Shown in pieces: positions 28,023 through 35,675 of a stretch of DNA of 64,000 bases. The stretch is from assembly GCF_001593605.1 (NCBI RefSeq), contig NZ_CP012836.1:3746001-3810000 (forward strand), given 5' to 3'. Under the pieces are notes generated by a model, which worked only from the letters and a program-made list of their open reading frames with translations, was not told the DNA's origin and made no database searches. Position numbers and translations under genes: made by a program. The DNA comes from Algoriphagus sanaruensis. GTDB taxonomy: Bacteria; Bacteroidota; Bacteroidia; Cytophagales; Cyclobacteriaceae. How positions within the stretch are numbered: position 1 is the stretch's first letter; the number at the start of each line of letters is the position of its first letter.

Positions 28023-28119
28023 GGAAGTTGATCCCGAATCCTTTCGGGAGAACCCCCGAACCTCCCGATTTCCCGATAATTATCGGGACGGGATGCGCTA
28101 AACCAGCTGAGCAAACTTC
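28023..28119 (-). pseudogene. tRNA-Val-like relic with hairpin replacements, unit 1
   Basis: Minus-strand sequence keeps the 5' acceptor GAAGTTT, the D-arm GCTCAGCTGG and the 3' acceptor AACTTCC of tRNA-Val, plus GGGGGTTC. The anticodon arm is replaced by the perfect palindrome TCCCGATAATTATCGGGA (28071-28088) and the T-arm by TCCCGAATCCTTTCGGGA (28032-28049, read on the plus strand). It has no UAC anticodon loop and is about 97 nt instead of 75. Its 5' end coincides with the GIY-YIG stop codon. Confidence 0.75.
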
Positions 28120-28366
28120 AATTCGATATCAATTCTTCAATCTTTTTTCGGGACTCCCATGATTTCACAACTCTTTCCCGTTGATAGGCAGAAGTTTTAT
28201 TGATGTGCTCTTCATAATAAACCACTTCCCAATCTGCTAATCCACCTGTAAAGCCTTTATGATTAGAATTATGTTTTCGGAGGCGTTCGGTCAATCCTTC
28301 GCATGTATGACCAATGTAGAATCTGTCTTTCGACCTAGAAAAAAGTATGTGGAAATAACACGACAA
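28118..28366 (-). CDS. GIY-YIG endonuclease domain protein, intact copy with TTG start
   Basis: 82 residues: (L/M)SCYFHILFSRSKDRFYIGHT, then [34 protein letters not shown] and [19 protein letters not shown]. This is the small single-domain GIY-YIG family (UvrC-type nuclease), with YHILF/YIG strands, the Arg of ERLRKHN and a catalytic Glu in YQRERVV. The start codon aligned with the sister copy is TTG rather than ATG. The stop TGA overlaps the first bases of the tRNA-like relic. A longer ATG frame would translate the upstream relic and is not credible. Confidence 0.75.
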   Translation of the reverse strand: MSCYFHILFSRSKDRFYIGHTCEGLTERLRKHNSNHKGFTGGLADWEVVYYEEHINKTSAYQRERVVKSWESRKKIEELISN

Positions 28367-28380
28367 AAGTAAAAATAAAT

Positions 28381-28404
28381 AAGCCCCAGATTTTTCTGAG
28401 GCTT
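28381..28404 (-). terminator. Intrinsic terminator, unit 2 end
   Basis: Stem AAGCCCCAGA/TCTGAGGCTT (one mismatch), TTTT loop, T-rich tail on the minus strand; lies between the unit-2 relic and the intact GIY-YIG gene. Confidence 0.75.
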
Positions 28405-28409
28405 GATGT

Positions 28410-28504
28410 GGAAGTTGATCCCGAATCCTTTCGGGAGAACCCCCGAACCTCCCGATTTCCCGATAATTATCGGGACGGGATGCGCTAAACCAGCTGAGCA
28501 AACT

Positions 28505-28506
<2 letters not shown>
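28410..28506 (-). pseudogene. tRNA-Val-like relic with hairpin replacements, unit 2
   Basis: Identical to the unit-1 relic by eye, including both palindromes (28419-28436 and 28458-28475). Identity of this part while the nuclease gene drifts suggests recent duplication or selection on the structure. Confidence 0.75.
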
Positions 28507-28753
<247 letters not shown>

Positions 28754-28767
28754 AAGTAAAAATAAAA

Positions 28768-28791
28768 AAGCCCCAGATTTTTCTGAGGCTT
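28768..28791 (-). terminator. Intrinsic terminator after tRNA-Val
   Basis: Stem AAGCCCCAGA/TCTGAGGCTT with T-run on the minus strand, four bases after the 3' end of the tRNA. It should end the tRNA transcript before the GIY-YIG pseudogene. Confidence 0.75.
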
Positions 28792-28795
28792 GATG

Positions 28796-28870
28796 TGGAA
28801 GTTGAGGGATTCGAACCCCCGACCCTCTGCTTGTAAGGCAGATGCTCTGAACCAGCTGAGCTAAACTTCC
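28796..28870 (-). tRNA. tRNA-Val (anticodon UAC)
   Basis: Cloverleaf on the minus strand: acceptor GGAAGTT/AACTTCC, D-arm GCTCAGCTGGTTCAGAGC, anticodon stem TCTGC/GCAGA around CTTACAA (anticodon TAC), and T-arm with GTTCGAATC. Discriminator A; CCA is not encoded. 75 nt. Confidence 0.97.
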
Positions 28871-28896
28871 TGAAGGACTATTTGGTAAAATAAATG

Positions 28897-28971
28897 TGGA
28901 AGTTGAGGGATTCGAACCCCCGACCCTCTGCTTGTAAGGCAGATGCTCTGAACCAGCTGAGCTAAACTTCC
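28897..28971 (-). tRNA. tRNA-Val (anticodon UAC), second copy
   Basis: Sequence identical to the copy at 28796-28870, 26 bases upstream of it on the same strand, so both are probably processed from one transcript. Promoter is likely in 28972-29095, which contains no gene. Confidence 0.97.
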
Positions 28972-29095
28972 AAATTCCTTTCCTTTCGAAAGGGAATGCA
29001 AAGGTAATCTGAATCAATTTGGATGCAAGAGGACGAATCACTTTTTTTCTATCCAAATTTTCAATTCATTGAAAATGAACCGAAAAAAGTAGCAT

Positions 29096-30922
29096 CTACT
29101 CCAAATTCACCATAAATCCAGCACGAAACCATCGCCCGGGCATCTGCACTGTACCTGCTTCGATATAGTCGGTATTTGTAATATTGGAAGCCTCGGCGAA
29201 GAACCCCAACTTTTTGGTTCGATTATAGTCGGCACGCATATCCATTACAAAATATGGTTCCAGAGCCATTCGCTCTACATAGCGAGCCTTGGTATTTAAC
29301 TCTAATTTCTGACCTAACCCCAACAAAATTCCAGCAATCATTTGATGTTTCAATGCTGTCAACGCATACCTTGATTCAAGTCCAGAGCGGGCGCTGAAAT
29401 TTGCATCGATATAGTTGTAAGAAACCATTACCTCTTTGGCTTGGATTGCTTTACCATTTGGGCTAACTCGATAATAAAAACTAGCTTCAACGCCATTAAA
29501 CACCACTTCATTGAAGTTTTGAGGTTGCCAAGGCTGACTGGAATTTACTCGCGTCCATTCAATCAAATTCTCGGAGTATCGATTAAAATAGACCAATTCT
29601 GCTCGAACGGGCCCCTTTTCCCATTTCCCTCCCAATTCGACTGATCGGGCCTGCTCTGGTTTAAGATTAGCATTTCCAATATTCGTTGGTCCTACGTAAT
29701 ACAGGTCTGTGTAGGTTGGAATTCGAAAACTCGAACCAATTCCAGAATAAAATCTTATCGCTTTTGTGGCCTGAAATCCCACTTCCAATCCCGGAAAATG
29801 CTTCCACCCATATTCGGAATAATAGTTAGAGTAAACTCCTGCCCTGATATCCACTTTGTCAGCTACAGGCACCAATTGCTCCAAGTACACACCGGCCAAG
29901 GTTCGATCATGATTCCCTAGATTTGAGGATTCAATTTTCTCCTTTCGAGTTTCAAGGCCAAACCCAGTAGTTCCAAACTTACTTTTATAGCTCCCATTGG
30001 CTTCCAAGGCAAGAACATCAGTGGTGTGAACATTTTGAAAAAAGGAAGGTTCATTGCGACGAAGCCTAAATTCGTCCCCATTTCTTCTCCAATAGGCCCT
30101 TGTGTTGAGATAAAATTGATTTTTGGAAAAGGTATGGGAAATAGAACCCAAACTGGTCTGAATACTCTCCCACTGATCAGGAAATGCTGAGGTATAAAAT
30201 CCATTCGCCCCAAATGTGCGATCTGTATAGGCAATCATCCCTCGGAGCTCATGATTGGAATTGAGCTTGATTCCACCTTCATAAAAAATATTGCTGACCT
30301 TGTAATCTGAATTATACCAATGACCATTGGAATCATCATAGGATACGGAGAGGTTTTGGCGGTAATTTCCTATAGGTAGTGAGCCCGCAAAATTGATCCC
30401 TTTCATCCCAAAATCCCCGGCATATCCCTGTAAGCGAAGGCTCCTGATATCCGAAAGCTGGGTAATGACATTGATTGCACCTGAGTAGGCGTTTTGCCCA
30501 AAAATCCTTGAACCAGGTCCTTTTAAAACCTCCACTCGATCAATATTCACCAGAGGAACTGGAATATTCATCATATGATGGCCTGTTTGTGGATCACTGA
30601 GCTTGATTCCATTCAGCAACATCAAGGTTTGCTCAAAACTTCCCCCTCGAATGCTAATGTCAGCCTGTACGCCTGTCACCCCTCGCTGCCTAACATCCAC
30701 CCCAGGAACAAAACTCAAAACTTCTTGCAAACTTCGAGCAGGGGTAGTTTCCAACTGGGGCCGATCCACGACTGCTATATTCCGGCTTTGTTTGGAAAAG
30801 GGAATTTGAATTCGATTTTCTTGAATAATGATTTCCGTGAGCTGTTGGGAGGTAGTATCAGTTTGGGAAAAAGATGCCCCAGCCCAAAAGATGCCAAGCA
30901 AACTAATCAGTGCCTTTTTCAT
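29096..30922 (-). CDS. TonB-dependent outer membrane receptor (BtuB-like)
   Basis: 608 residues. Signal peptide (ISLLGIFWAGASFSQ), an N-terminal TonB-box region (LTEIIIQENRI), the plug domain (ARSLQEVLSFVPGVDVRQRG, ADISIRGGSFEQTLMLLNG, GPGSRIFGQNAYSGAINVI) and a 22-strand barrel ending ...WFRAGFMVNLE. Architecture and length resemble vitamin B12 receptors, but there is no carboxypeptidase-like N-terminal domain, no SusD partner and no B12 riboswitch in the leader, so the ligand is unknown. Monocistronic. Confidence 0.9.
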   Translation of the reverse strand: MKKALISLLGIFWAGASFSQTDTTSQQLTEIIIQENRIQIPFSKQSRNIAVVDRPQLETTPARSLQEVLSFVPGVDVRQRGVTGVQADISIRGGSFEQTLMLLNGIKLSDPQTGHHMMNIPVPLVNIDRVEVLKGPGSRIFGQNAYSGAINVITQLSDIRSLRLQGYAGDFGMKGINFAGSLPIGNYRQNLSVSYDDSNGHWYNSDYKVSNIFYEGGIKLNSNHELRGMIAYTDRTFGANGFYTSAFPDQWESIQTSLGSISHTFSKNQFYLNTRAYWRRNGDEFRLRRNEPSFFQNVHTTDVLALEANGSYKSKFGTTGFGLETRKEKIESSNLGNHDRTLAGVYLEQLVPVADKVDIRAGVYSNYYSEYGWKHFPGLEVGFQATKAIRFYSGIGSSFRIPTYTDLYYVGPTNIGNANLKPEQARSVELGGKWEKGPVRAELVYFNRYSENLIEWTRVNSSQPWQPQNFNEVVFNGVEASFYYRVSPNGKAIQAKEVMVSYNYIDANFSARSGLESRYALTALKHQMIAGILLGLGQKLELNTKARYVERMALEPYFVMDMRADYNRTKKLGFFAEASNITNTDYIEAGTVQMPGRWFRAGFMVNLE

Positions 30923-30945
30923 TGAGATTAAAAGAAATAACCCAT

Positions 30946-30953
30946 CAAAGGTA
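30946..30953 (-). promoter_or_regulatory. -7 promoter box of the TonB receptor gene
   Basis: Minus-strand TACCTTTG matches TAnnTTTG, 23 bases before the ATG. A clear TTTG at -33 is not seen. Confidence 0.45.
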
Positions 30954-31080
30954 TATCCCTTTTCCTCCCTTATCCAAGATTAACAAAAAACTAAAAACCC
31001 GTTAAATACAACCTATCCGACCAAAAACTATTCGCAAAAAGTCCATTTCTCCCTATTTTGGATGGCGAAATGAAAACGTT

Positions 31081-33036
31081 ATGAAAAAACTAAACCTTCT
31101 CGGAGGGATTTTATCCCTTTTTCTTCTGATTTATTCTACCCCTGCTTTTTCTCAGCAAGGGAAGGATAATAATCAAAAAGACTTCTCCGAATTTATGGAT
31201 CGGAGCGGAAACAGTTACCGAACTGCCTCAGGTAAACCTGGTGAAGCTTATTGGCAAAATGCTGCAGATTATCAGATTGATGTGACTTTGGATGAATCAA
31301 ATCACACCCTTTCTGGAAAGGTAACCATTACCTACACCAATAACAGCCCTGAAAAGCTTGATTTCATCTGGCTTCAACTAGAACAAAATCGATTTACCCC
31401 TACTTCAAGGGGAACCCTAACCACCCCGGTTCAAGGGAATCGATACAATGGAGATACAGATGGAGGTTATGACATTTCAAATGTTTCCTCCAAAGTAGGA
31501 CCCAAGGGAGCAAGTTCTTCCAAGCATTTGATCGATGATACCCGAATGCAGGTTTGGTTCGCTGAACCTATCCCTGCAAAAGGTGGAAAGGCAACCGTTT
31601 CTATGGATTTTTCATTTAAAGTTCCTCAAAAAGGAATGGACCGCATGGGTCGATTAAAAGTGAAAGACGGATGGATTTATGCTTTTGCCCAGTGGTATCC
31701 TAAGGTGGCTGTTTTTGATGAAACAGAGGGCTGGAATGTCGAGCCTTACTTGGGCGCCGGAGAATTTTACTTAGAGTATGGGACCTTTGATTACAAAGTC
31801 ACCGTACCATACAACCATATCGTGGTCGGTTCAGGAAAGTTGATGAATCCTACTGAGGTCCTTTCGAAAGAACTTCAAAGCAGATATGCGAAAGCTGCCC
31901 AAAGCGATGAGACAGTTTATTTGGTTTCACCAGAAGAAATCAAAAACACTTCTCTTACTCGTCCTAAACAAGACGGAATGATCACTTGGCATTTCAGAAT
32001 TCAAAATGCGAGAGATGCTGCTTTTGCTACTTCTGATTCCTTTATTTGGGATGCTGCTAAAATCAACCTTCCAAGTGGTAAAACAGCTTTGGCACAATCC
32101 GTCTATCCAATGGAAAGTAATGGACAGGGCGCATGGACAAGATCAACCGAATACAGCAAAGCTTCTATTGAATATTACAGCAAGCAATGGTATGAATTCC
32201 CTTATGAAACCGCTACGAATGTGGCTGCAGAAATTAATGGAATGGAATACCCTGGATTGAATTTCTGCCATTACAATTCTAAAGGAGAAGGTCTTTGGGG
32301 AGTGACAGACCATGAATTTGGACACAATTGGTTCCCGATGATTGTGGGAACCAATGAGCGTCGTTATGCCTGGATGGATGAGGGCTTCAATACATTTATT
32401 AACCACTACAGCTCAAATGCTTTCAATAACGGTGAATATCCTTCTACGCTAAATCAAACCCGCCGCTTCAATGGCTATTTCACAAGTGAAAACAGAGAGG
32501 GCATTGACAATTATCCAGATGTAACCGATACCCGAAATTTGGGAATGGTTGCCTACATGAAGCCTGCCATTGGTCTGGTTATGTTGAGAGAATACATCCT
32601 AGGCCAGGAACGATTTGACAATGCATTTCGATCTTATATCAAAACTTGGGCTTTTAAGCATCCTCAGCCTTCAGATTTCTTTAACCATATGGAAAATGTA
32701 GCCGGTGAAAACCTTTCTTGGTTTTGGAAAGGTTGGTTTTATGGAAATGGCAATATTGACCTCGGGATCGCTTCGGTGCAACCTTATGGCGGCAATTATC
32801 TAGTGAACTTGGTCAACAAGGGCGATTTCCCTATGCCTGTGCTTTTAGAATTTACCTATGATGACAAAAGTACTGAGCGGGTTAAACTTCCTGTCGAGAT
32901 TTGGCAACGAGGAGATTCTTGGAGCTACCTTCACAAGACCTCCAAGAAAGTAACAGGTGTAGTGATCGACCCGGACAAAGTCACCACAGACATTAATCTT
33001 GGTAATGACTCTTGGCCAATCGAGGTCTATAAGTAA
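31081..33036 (+). CDS. M1-family zinc aminopeptidase, secreted
   Basis: 651 residues. Sec signal peptide (LLGGILSLFLLIYSTPAFSQ). Aminopeptidase N-type core with zinc site HEFGHNWFPM (about 410-419) and the third ligand Glu in WMDEGFNTFINHY (about 433). Preceding domain is the beta-rich N-terminal of M1 peptidases; GxMEN-like motif appears as NGMEYPGLNF. Such periplasmic or outer-membrane M1 peptidases trim N-terminal residues. Ends with a beta domain; no C-terminal sorting domain typical of type IX secretion is evident. Confidence 0.92.
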   Translation: MKKLNLLGGILSLFLLIYSTPAFSQQGKDNNQKDFSEFMDRSGNSYRTASGKPGEAYWQNAADYQIDVTLDESNHTLSGKVTITYTNNSPEKLDFIWLQLEQNRFTPTSRGTLTTPVQGNRYNGDTDGGYDISNVSSKVGPKGASSSKHLIDDTRMQVWFAEPIPAKGGKATVSMDFSFKVPQKGMDRMGRLKVKDGWIYAFAQWYPKVAVFDETEGWNVEPYLGAGEFYLEYGTFDYKVTVPYNHIVVGSGKLMNPTEVLSKELQSRYAKAAQSDETVYLVSPEEIKNTSLTRPKQDGMITWHFRIQNARDAAFATSDSFIWDAAKINLPSGKTALAQSVYPMESNGQGAWTRSTEYSKASIEYYSKQWYEFPYETATNVAAEINGMEYPGLNFCHYNSKGEGLWGVTDHEFGHNWFPMIVGTNERRYAWMDEGFNTFINHYSSNAFNNGEYPSTLNQTRRFNGYFTSENREGIDNYPDVTDTRNLGMVAYMKPAIGLVMLREYILGQERFDNAFRSYIKTWAFKHPQPSDFFNHMENVAGENLSWFWKGWFYGNGNIDLGIASVQPYGGNYLVNLVNKGDFPMPVLLEFTYDDKSTERVKLPVEIWQRGDSWSYLHKTSKKVTGVVIDPDKVTTDINLGNDSWPIEVYK

Positions 33037-33040
33037 GAAA

Positions 33041-33069
33041 AAAGGTCCTGAGAAAAACTCAGGACCTTT
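33041..33069 (+). terminator. Intrinsic terminator of the M1 peptidase gene
   Basis: AAAGGTCCTGAG/CTCAGGACCTTT stem with an A-rich loop and T-run. Confidence 0.88.
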
Positions 33070-33166
33070 TTTATCTTCAAAATTTAAAGTTCAGTATTCA
33101 AAAGTTGAGCAATTGAATCTCAAAAAACCTTAGCCTTATTTTTAGATCTCGAATTCGCTTAATCTC

Positions 33167-34270
33167 TCAACTTAAGGCTTGATCTAAATCCTCCAGCAAA
33201 TCATCGGTATGTTCAAGACCAACAGAAACTCGAAGCAAATTAGGTGGAGTTAGCGTATCGGGACCTTCAACTGCTGCACGGCGCTCGATTAGGCTTTCCA
33301 CTCCTCCCAAACTCGTGGCATTGGCAAACAAATGCAATTTGGAAACTACATCATCGGCTTCAGCTGCCCCACCTTTGACGGTAAATGAGACAATTCCACC
33401 AAATCCGCTCATTTGACCTGCAGCTATTTCATGACCCCGATGGGATTTAAGACCTGGATAGAACACCTCCTCAACTTTGGGATGATTCGAAAGAAACTCA
33501 GCCAAAATCATGGCATGCTCAGCATGCCCCTTCATACGATAGGCAAGAGTACGAATACTTCGAGTTAGCCAATAACAATCAGCCGGTGAAGGAACTGCTC
33601 CTCCCACACGCTGAACAGTTCGGATTTTTGCCCAAAAGTCATCCGTCTCTTTCGTAACCAAAGCTCCTCCTAGAATATCGGAATGACCTCCAAAATATTT
33701 GGTGCTACTGTGCATCACAATGTCAGCTCCTAGAAGAAGTGGGTTCTGAAAAACGGGAGTGGCAAAGGTATTATCGCATGCAAGCAAAGCCTTTTGAGCT
33801 TTTGCCAAGGCAGAAATAGCACGGATATCTGTTATTTTCAAAAGTGGGTTTGACGGGGATTCTACCCAAAACAATCTCGTATTAGGCTTGATGGCAGCTT
33901 TTACAGCCTCTAGATTACTCATATCTACAAAAGTCACCTCATGAATTCCCTTAAAAAGCATCGTCATGGAATTATGTAATCCATGGTACATGTCGTCTGG
34001 TGCAATAATATGAGATCCAGGTTCAAGTGCCTGATAAACCGCCGTTCCTGCCGCATTCCCTGAGGAAAAAGCAGCTGCTTCTTTGCCTTTTTCCAAAGCA
34101 GCAATAACCTCCTCTAATGCCGATCGATTGGGATTTGAGGCTCGGGTATACAAAGCGCCTGCCTCATTCCCATGCTCAAAGGTGGTACTCAGGGTAATCG
34201 GTTGAACAACTGGTTTATTTTTATCTGTGATAAGGTTACCCTTATGGATGGCTAAAGTTTCGAATTTCAT
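33167..34270 (-). CDS. Cystathionine gamma-synthase/lyase family PLP enzyme
   Basis: 367 residues from ATG 34270 (MKFETLAIHKG). Transsulfuration-family motifs: PITLSTTFEHG, YTRASNPNRSALEEVIAALE, AFSSGNAAG, the aspartate of LLACDNTFATP and the PLP lysine in MHSSTKYFGGHSD (about 196), ending SVGLEHTDDLLEDL. The family includes gamma-synthase (MetB), gamma-lyase and methionine gamma-lyase; the sequence alone does not fix which. It follows the DUF4293 gene on the same strand but behind a terminator. Confidence 0.88.
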   Translation of the reverse strand: MKFETLAIHKGNLITDKNKPVVQPITLSTTFEHGNEAGALYTRASNPNRSALEEVIAALEKGKEAAAFSSGNAAGTAVYQALEPGSHIIAPDDMYHGLHNSMTMLFKGIHEVTFVDMSNLEAVKAAIKPNTRLFWVESPSNPLLKITDIRAISALAKAQKALLACDNTFATPVFQNPLLLGADIVMHSSTKYFGGHSDILGGALVTKETDDFWAKIRTVQRVGGAVPSPADCYWLTRSIRTLAYRMKGHAEHAMILAEFLSNHPKVEEVFYPGLKSHRGHEIAAGQMSGFGGIVSFTVKGGAAEADDVVSKLHLFANATSLGGVESLIERRAAVEGPDTLTPPNLLRVSVGLEHTDDLLEDLDQALS

Positions 34271-34312
34271 AAGAATCAAGATTTTTGGAAATATAAAAAA
34301 GGAGAAAAGAAA

Positions 34313-34336
34313 AAGGCCTGATTTTACTCAGGCCTT
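34313..34336 (-). terminator. Intrinsic terminator of the DUF4293 gene
   Basis: 9-bp stem AAGGCCTGA/TCAGGCCTT with 6-base loop and T-rich tail on the minus strand. Confidence 0.8.
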
Positions 34337-34344
34337 AATTTTTT

Positions 34345-34821
34345 TTATCGAATTCGGTCTACAGATCGGACGAGCGCCTCATCTTTTTTGATAAATCGAT
34401 TGGCGAGCATATTCATAACCATAGCTACTAAAATCGCCCAAAAACCAATTCCATATGAACCTCCGCTTTGTGCTTGAATTTCAGAATTGATCCCATTAGT
34501 GGTCAGAAATGTAGTAGCTACCAAAGACACCATCACTAAGGAGTTGATCATATTAAGCATCATTTGACGGGCTCTATTCTTGTACTGAAAAATCGAAATC
34601 AATGCCAGAAGACCTGCAAAAGAAGCAAGGGCAGCCAAGTACCATTTAGAAGTAGATTCGATCACTTCGCTTTGCGCATCCAAATTGGTCAGCGCAAATG
34701 CCGACAAATGCCAAGAATCCCCATTCGAAATTCCAGTTTGGGTCCAAAGTTCGGTTCCAATTGTAACGCCCATAGCCACTACCACCAGAAACAAAAAGAT
34801 CGTTTGTATTCGCTGAATCAT
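34345..34821 (-). CDS. DUF4293 family membrane protein
   Basis: 158 residues starting MIQRIQTIFLFLVVVAMGV, the family start. Four transmembrane helices: IFLFLVVVAMGVTIG, WYLAALASFAGLLALISIF, MINSLVMVSLVATTFLT and YGIGFWAILVAMVMNMLAN. Typically found in Bacteroidota near rho or truA. Function unknown. Divergent from truA, with 90 bases between. Confidence 0.85.
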   Translation of the reverse strand: MIQRIQTIFLFLVVVAMGVTIGTELWTQTGISNGDSWHLSAFALTNLDAQSEVIESTSKWYLAALASFAGLLALISIFQYKNRARQMMLNMINSLVMVSLVATTFLTTNGINSEIQAQSGGSYGIGFWAILVAMVMNMLANRFIKKDEALVRSVDRIR

Positions 34822-34873
34822 CGTAATTAATTTTTCGCAAAGTAAAGCCCATTAACCATCAATACCAAGTCAA

Positions 34874-34901
34874 TTTGGATTCAATAGGAATTGTATCTTT
34901 G
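34874..34901 (+). promoter_or_regulatory. Promoter of truA, near-leaderless
   Basis: TTTG (34874-34877), 16-base spacer, TATCTTTG (34894-34901): a full match to the Bacteroidota promoter. The ATG at 34910 begins only eight bases after the -7 box, so the transcript would start at or within a few bases of the start codon. Confidence 0.7.
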
Positions 34902-34909
34902 CCCCCTGT

Positions 34910-35668
34910 ATGTCGGATCAGCAACGCTATTTTCTGGAATTAAGTTATAAAGGCTCGCCATTTCATGGATGGCAAATTCAAAACAACGCCTTCACCGTAC
35001 AGGAATGCATTGAGAACGCCCTAAGCACTTATCTGCGTACTCCAATCCAGATCATGGGCAGCGGCAGAACGGACACAGGGGTCCATGCTTCGATGCAGGT
35101 TTGTCACTTCGATTATCCGAATGGCTCACTCCCTGAAAATTTCCTAAAAGGAATCAATGCCATCCTGCCAAAAGAAATTGCCATTCATTCCTATCGAAGA
35201 GTAAAGCCCGATGCCCATTCACGATTTGATGCAGTCAGCCGATCGTACGTTTACCGAATTACTTTTCGCAAAAATCCATTTTTAGACGAGCTGGCTTGGC
35301 AAATTTTTAATCACCCTGATGTCGAAAAAATGAATCAAGCTGCCCAACTACTTCTCATACATGAAGATTTTGAATGCTTTAGCAAGGTTCACACAGAAGT
35401 CAATCATTTTAGATGTAAGATTTTAAAAGCCTATTGGGAACAAAAAGATGACCAATTGTTATTTCATATAACCGCTAATCGGTTTTTGCGTGGCATGGTA
35501 CGGGCGATAGTTGGAACTTTGATGGAGATAGGTTATGGACAACGTAACCTAGAAGACTTCGAAGCATTGATCGAGTCTCGAGATCGAAACAAAGCCGGAA
35601 AAGCTGCTCCTGCAAAAGGCTTATTTTTGAGCCAGATTATTTACCCAACTGAAATTTACCTAGACTGA
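34910..35668 (+). CDS. truA: tRNA pseudouridine(38-40) synthase
   Basis: 252 residues. Catalytic Asp in GSGRTDTGVHAS (about 53), preceded by YKGSPFHGWQIQNNAFTVQE and followed by FDAVSRSYVYRI and FLRGMVRAIVGTLMEIG, all TruA signatures. It isomerises uridines 38-40 of the anticodon stem-loop. The stop is seven bases before the ABC transporter start, so the two are co-transcribed. Confidence 0.95.
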   Translation: MSDQQRYFLELSYKGSPFHGWQIQNNAFTVQECIENALSTYLRTPIQIMGSGRTDTGVHASMQVCHFDYPNGSLPENFLKGINAILPKEIAIHSYRRVKPDAHSRFDAVSRSYVYRITFRKNPFLDELAWQIFNHPDVEKMNQAAQLLLIHEDFECFSKVHTEVNHFRCKILKAYWEQKDDQLLFHITANRFLRGMVRAIVGTLMEIGYGQRNLEDFEALIESRDRNKAGKAAPAKGLFLSQIIYPTEIYLD

Positions 35669-35675
35669 AACTACC

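Larger units (their letters stand above)
28021..28407 (-). repeat. 387-bp tandem unit 1 (tRNA-like relic, GIY-YIG gene, terminator)
   Basis: Direct repeat with unit 2 at 28408-28794; I count about ten substitutions and no indels over 387 bases (about 97% identity by eye). Read on the minus strand it contains a terminator, a GIY-YIG gene and a tRNA-like sequence. A third incomplete copy starts at 28795, where the tRNA-like part is replaced by the true tRNA-Val. The GGAAGTTG acceptor sequence marks the start of each copy. Confidence 0.9.

Noticed and set aside
28118..28501. Long ORF that reads through the tRNA-like relic into the GIY-YIG gene
   Set aside because: The N-terminal 45 residues are translation of the tRNA-like sequence and terminator; the homologous part starts at the TTG/ATG at 28366.
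29096..31080. B12 riboswitch before the BtuB-like receptor
   Set aside because: No B12-box-like sequence or long structured leader in the 158-base gap; only a -7 promoter box is seen.
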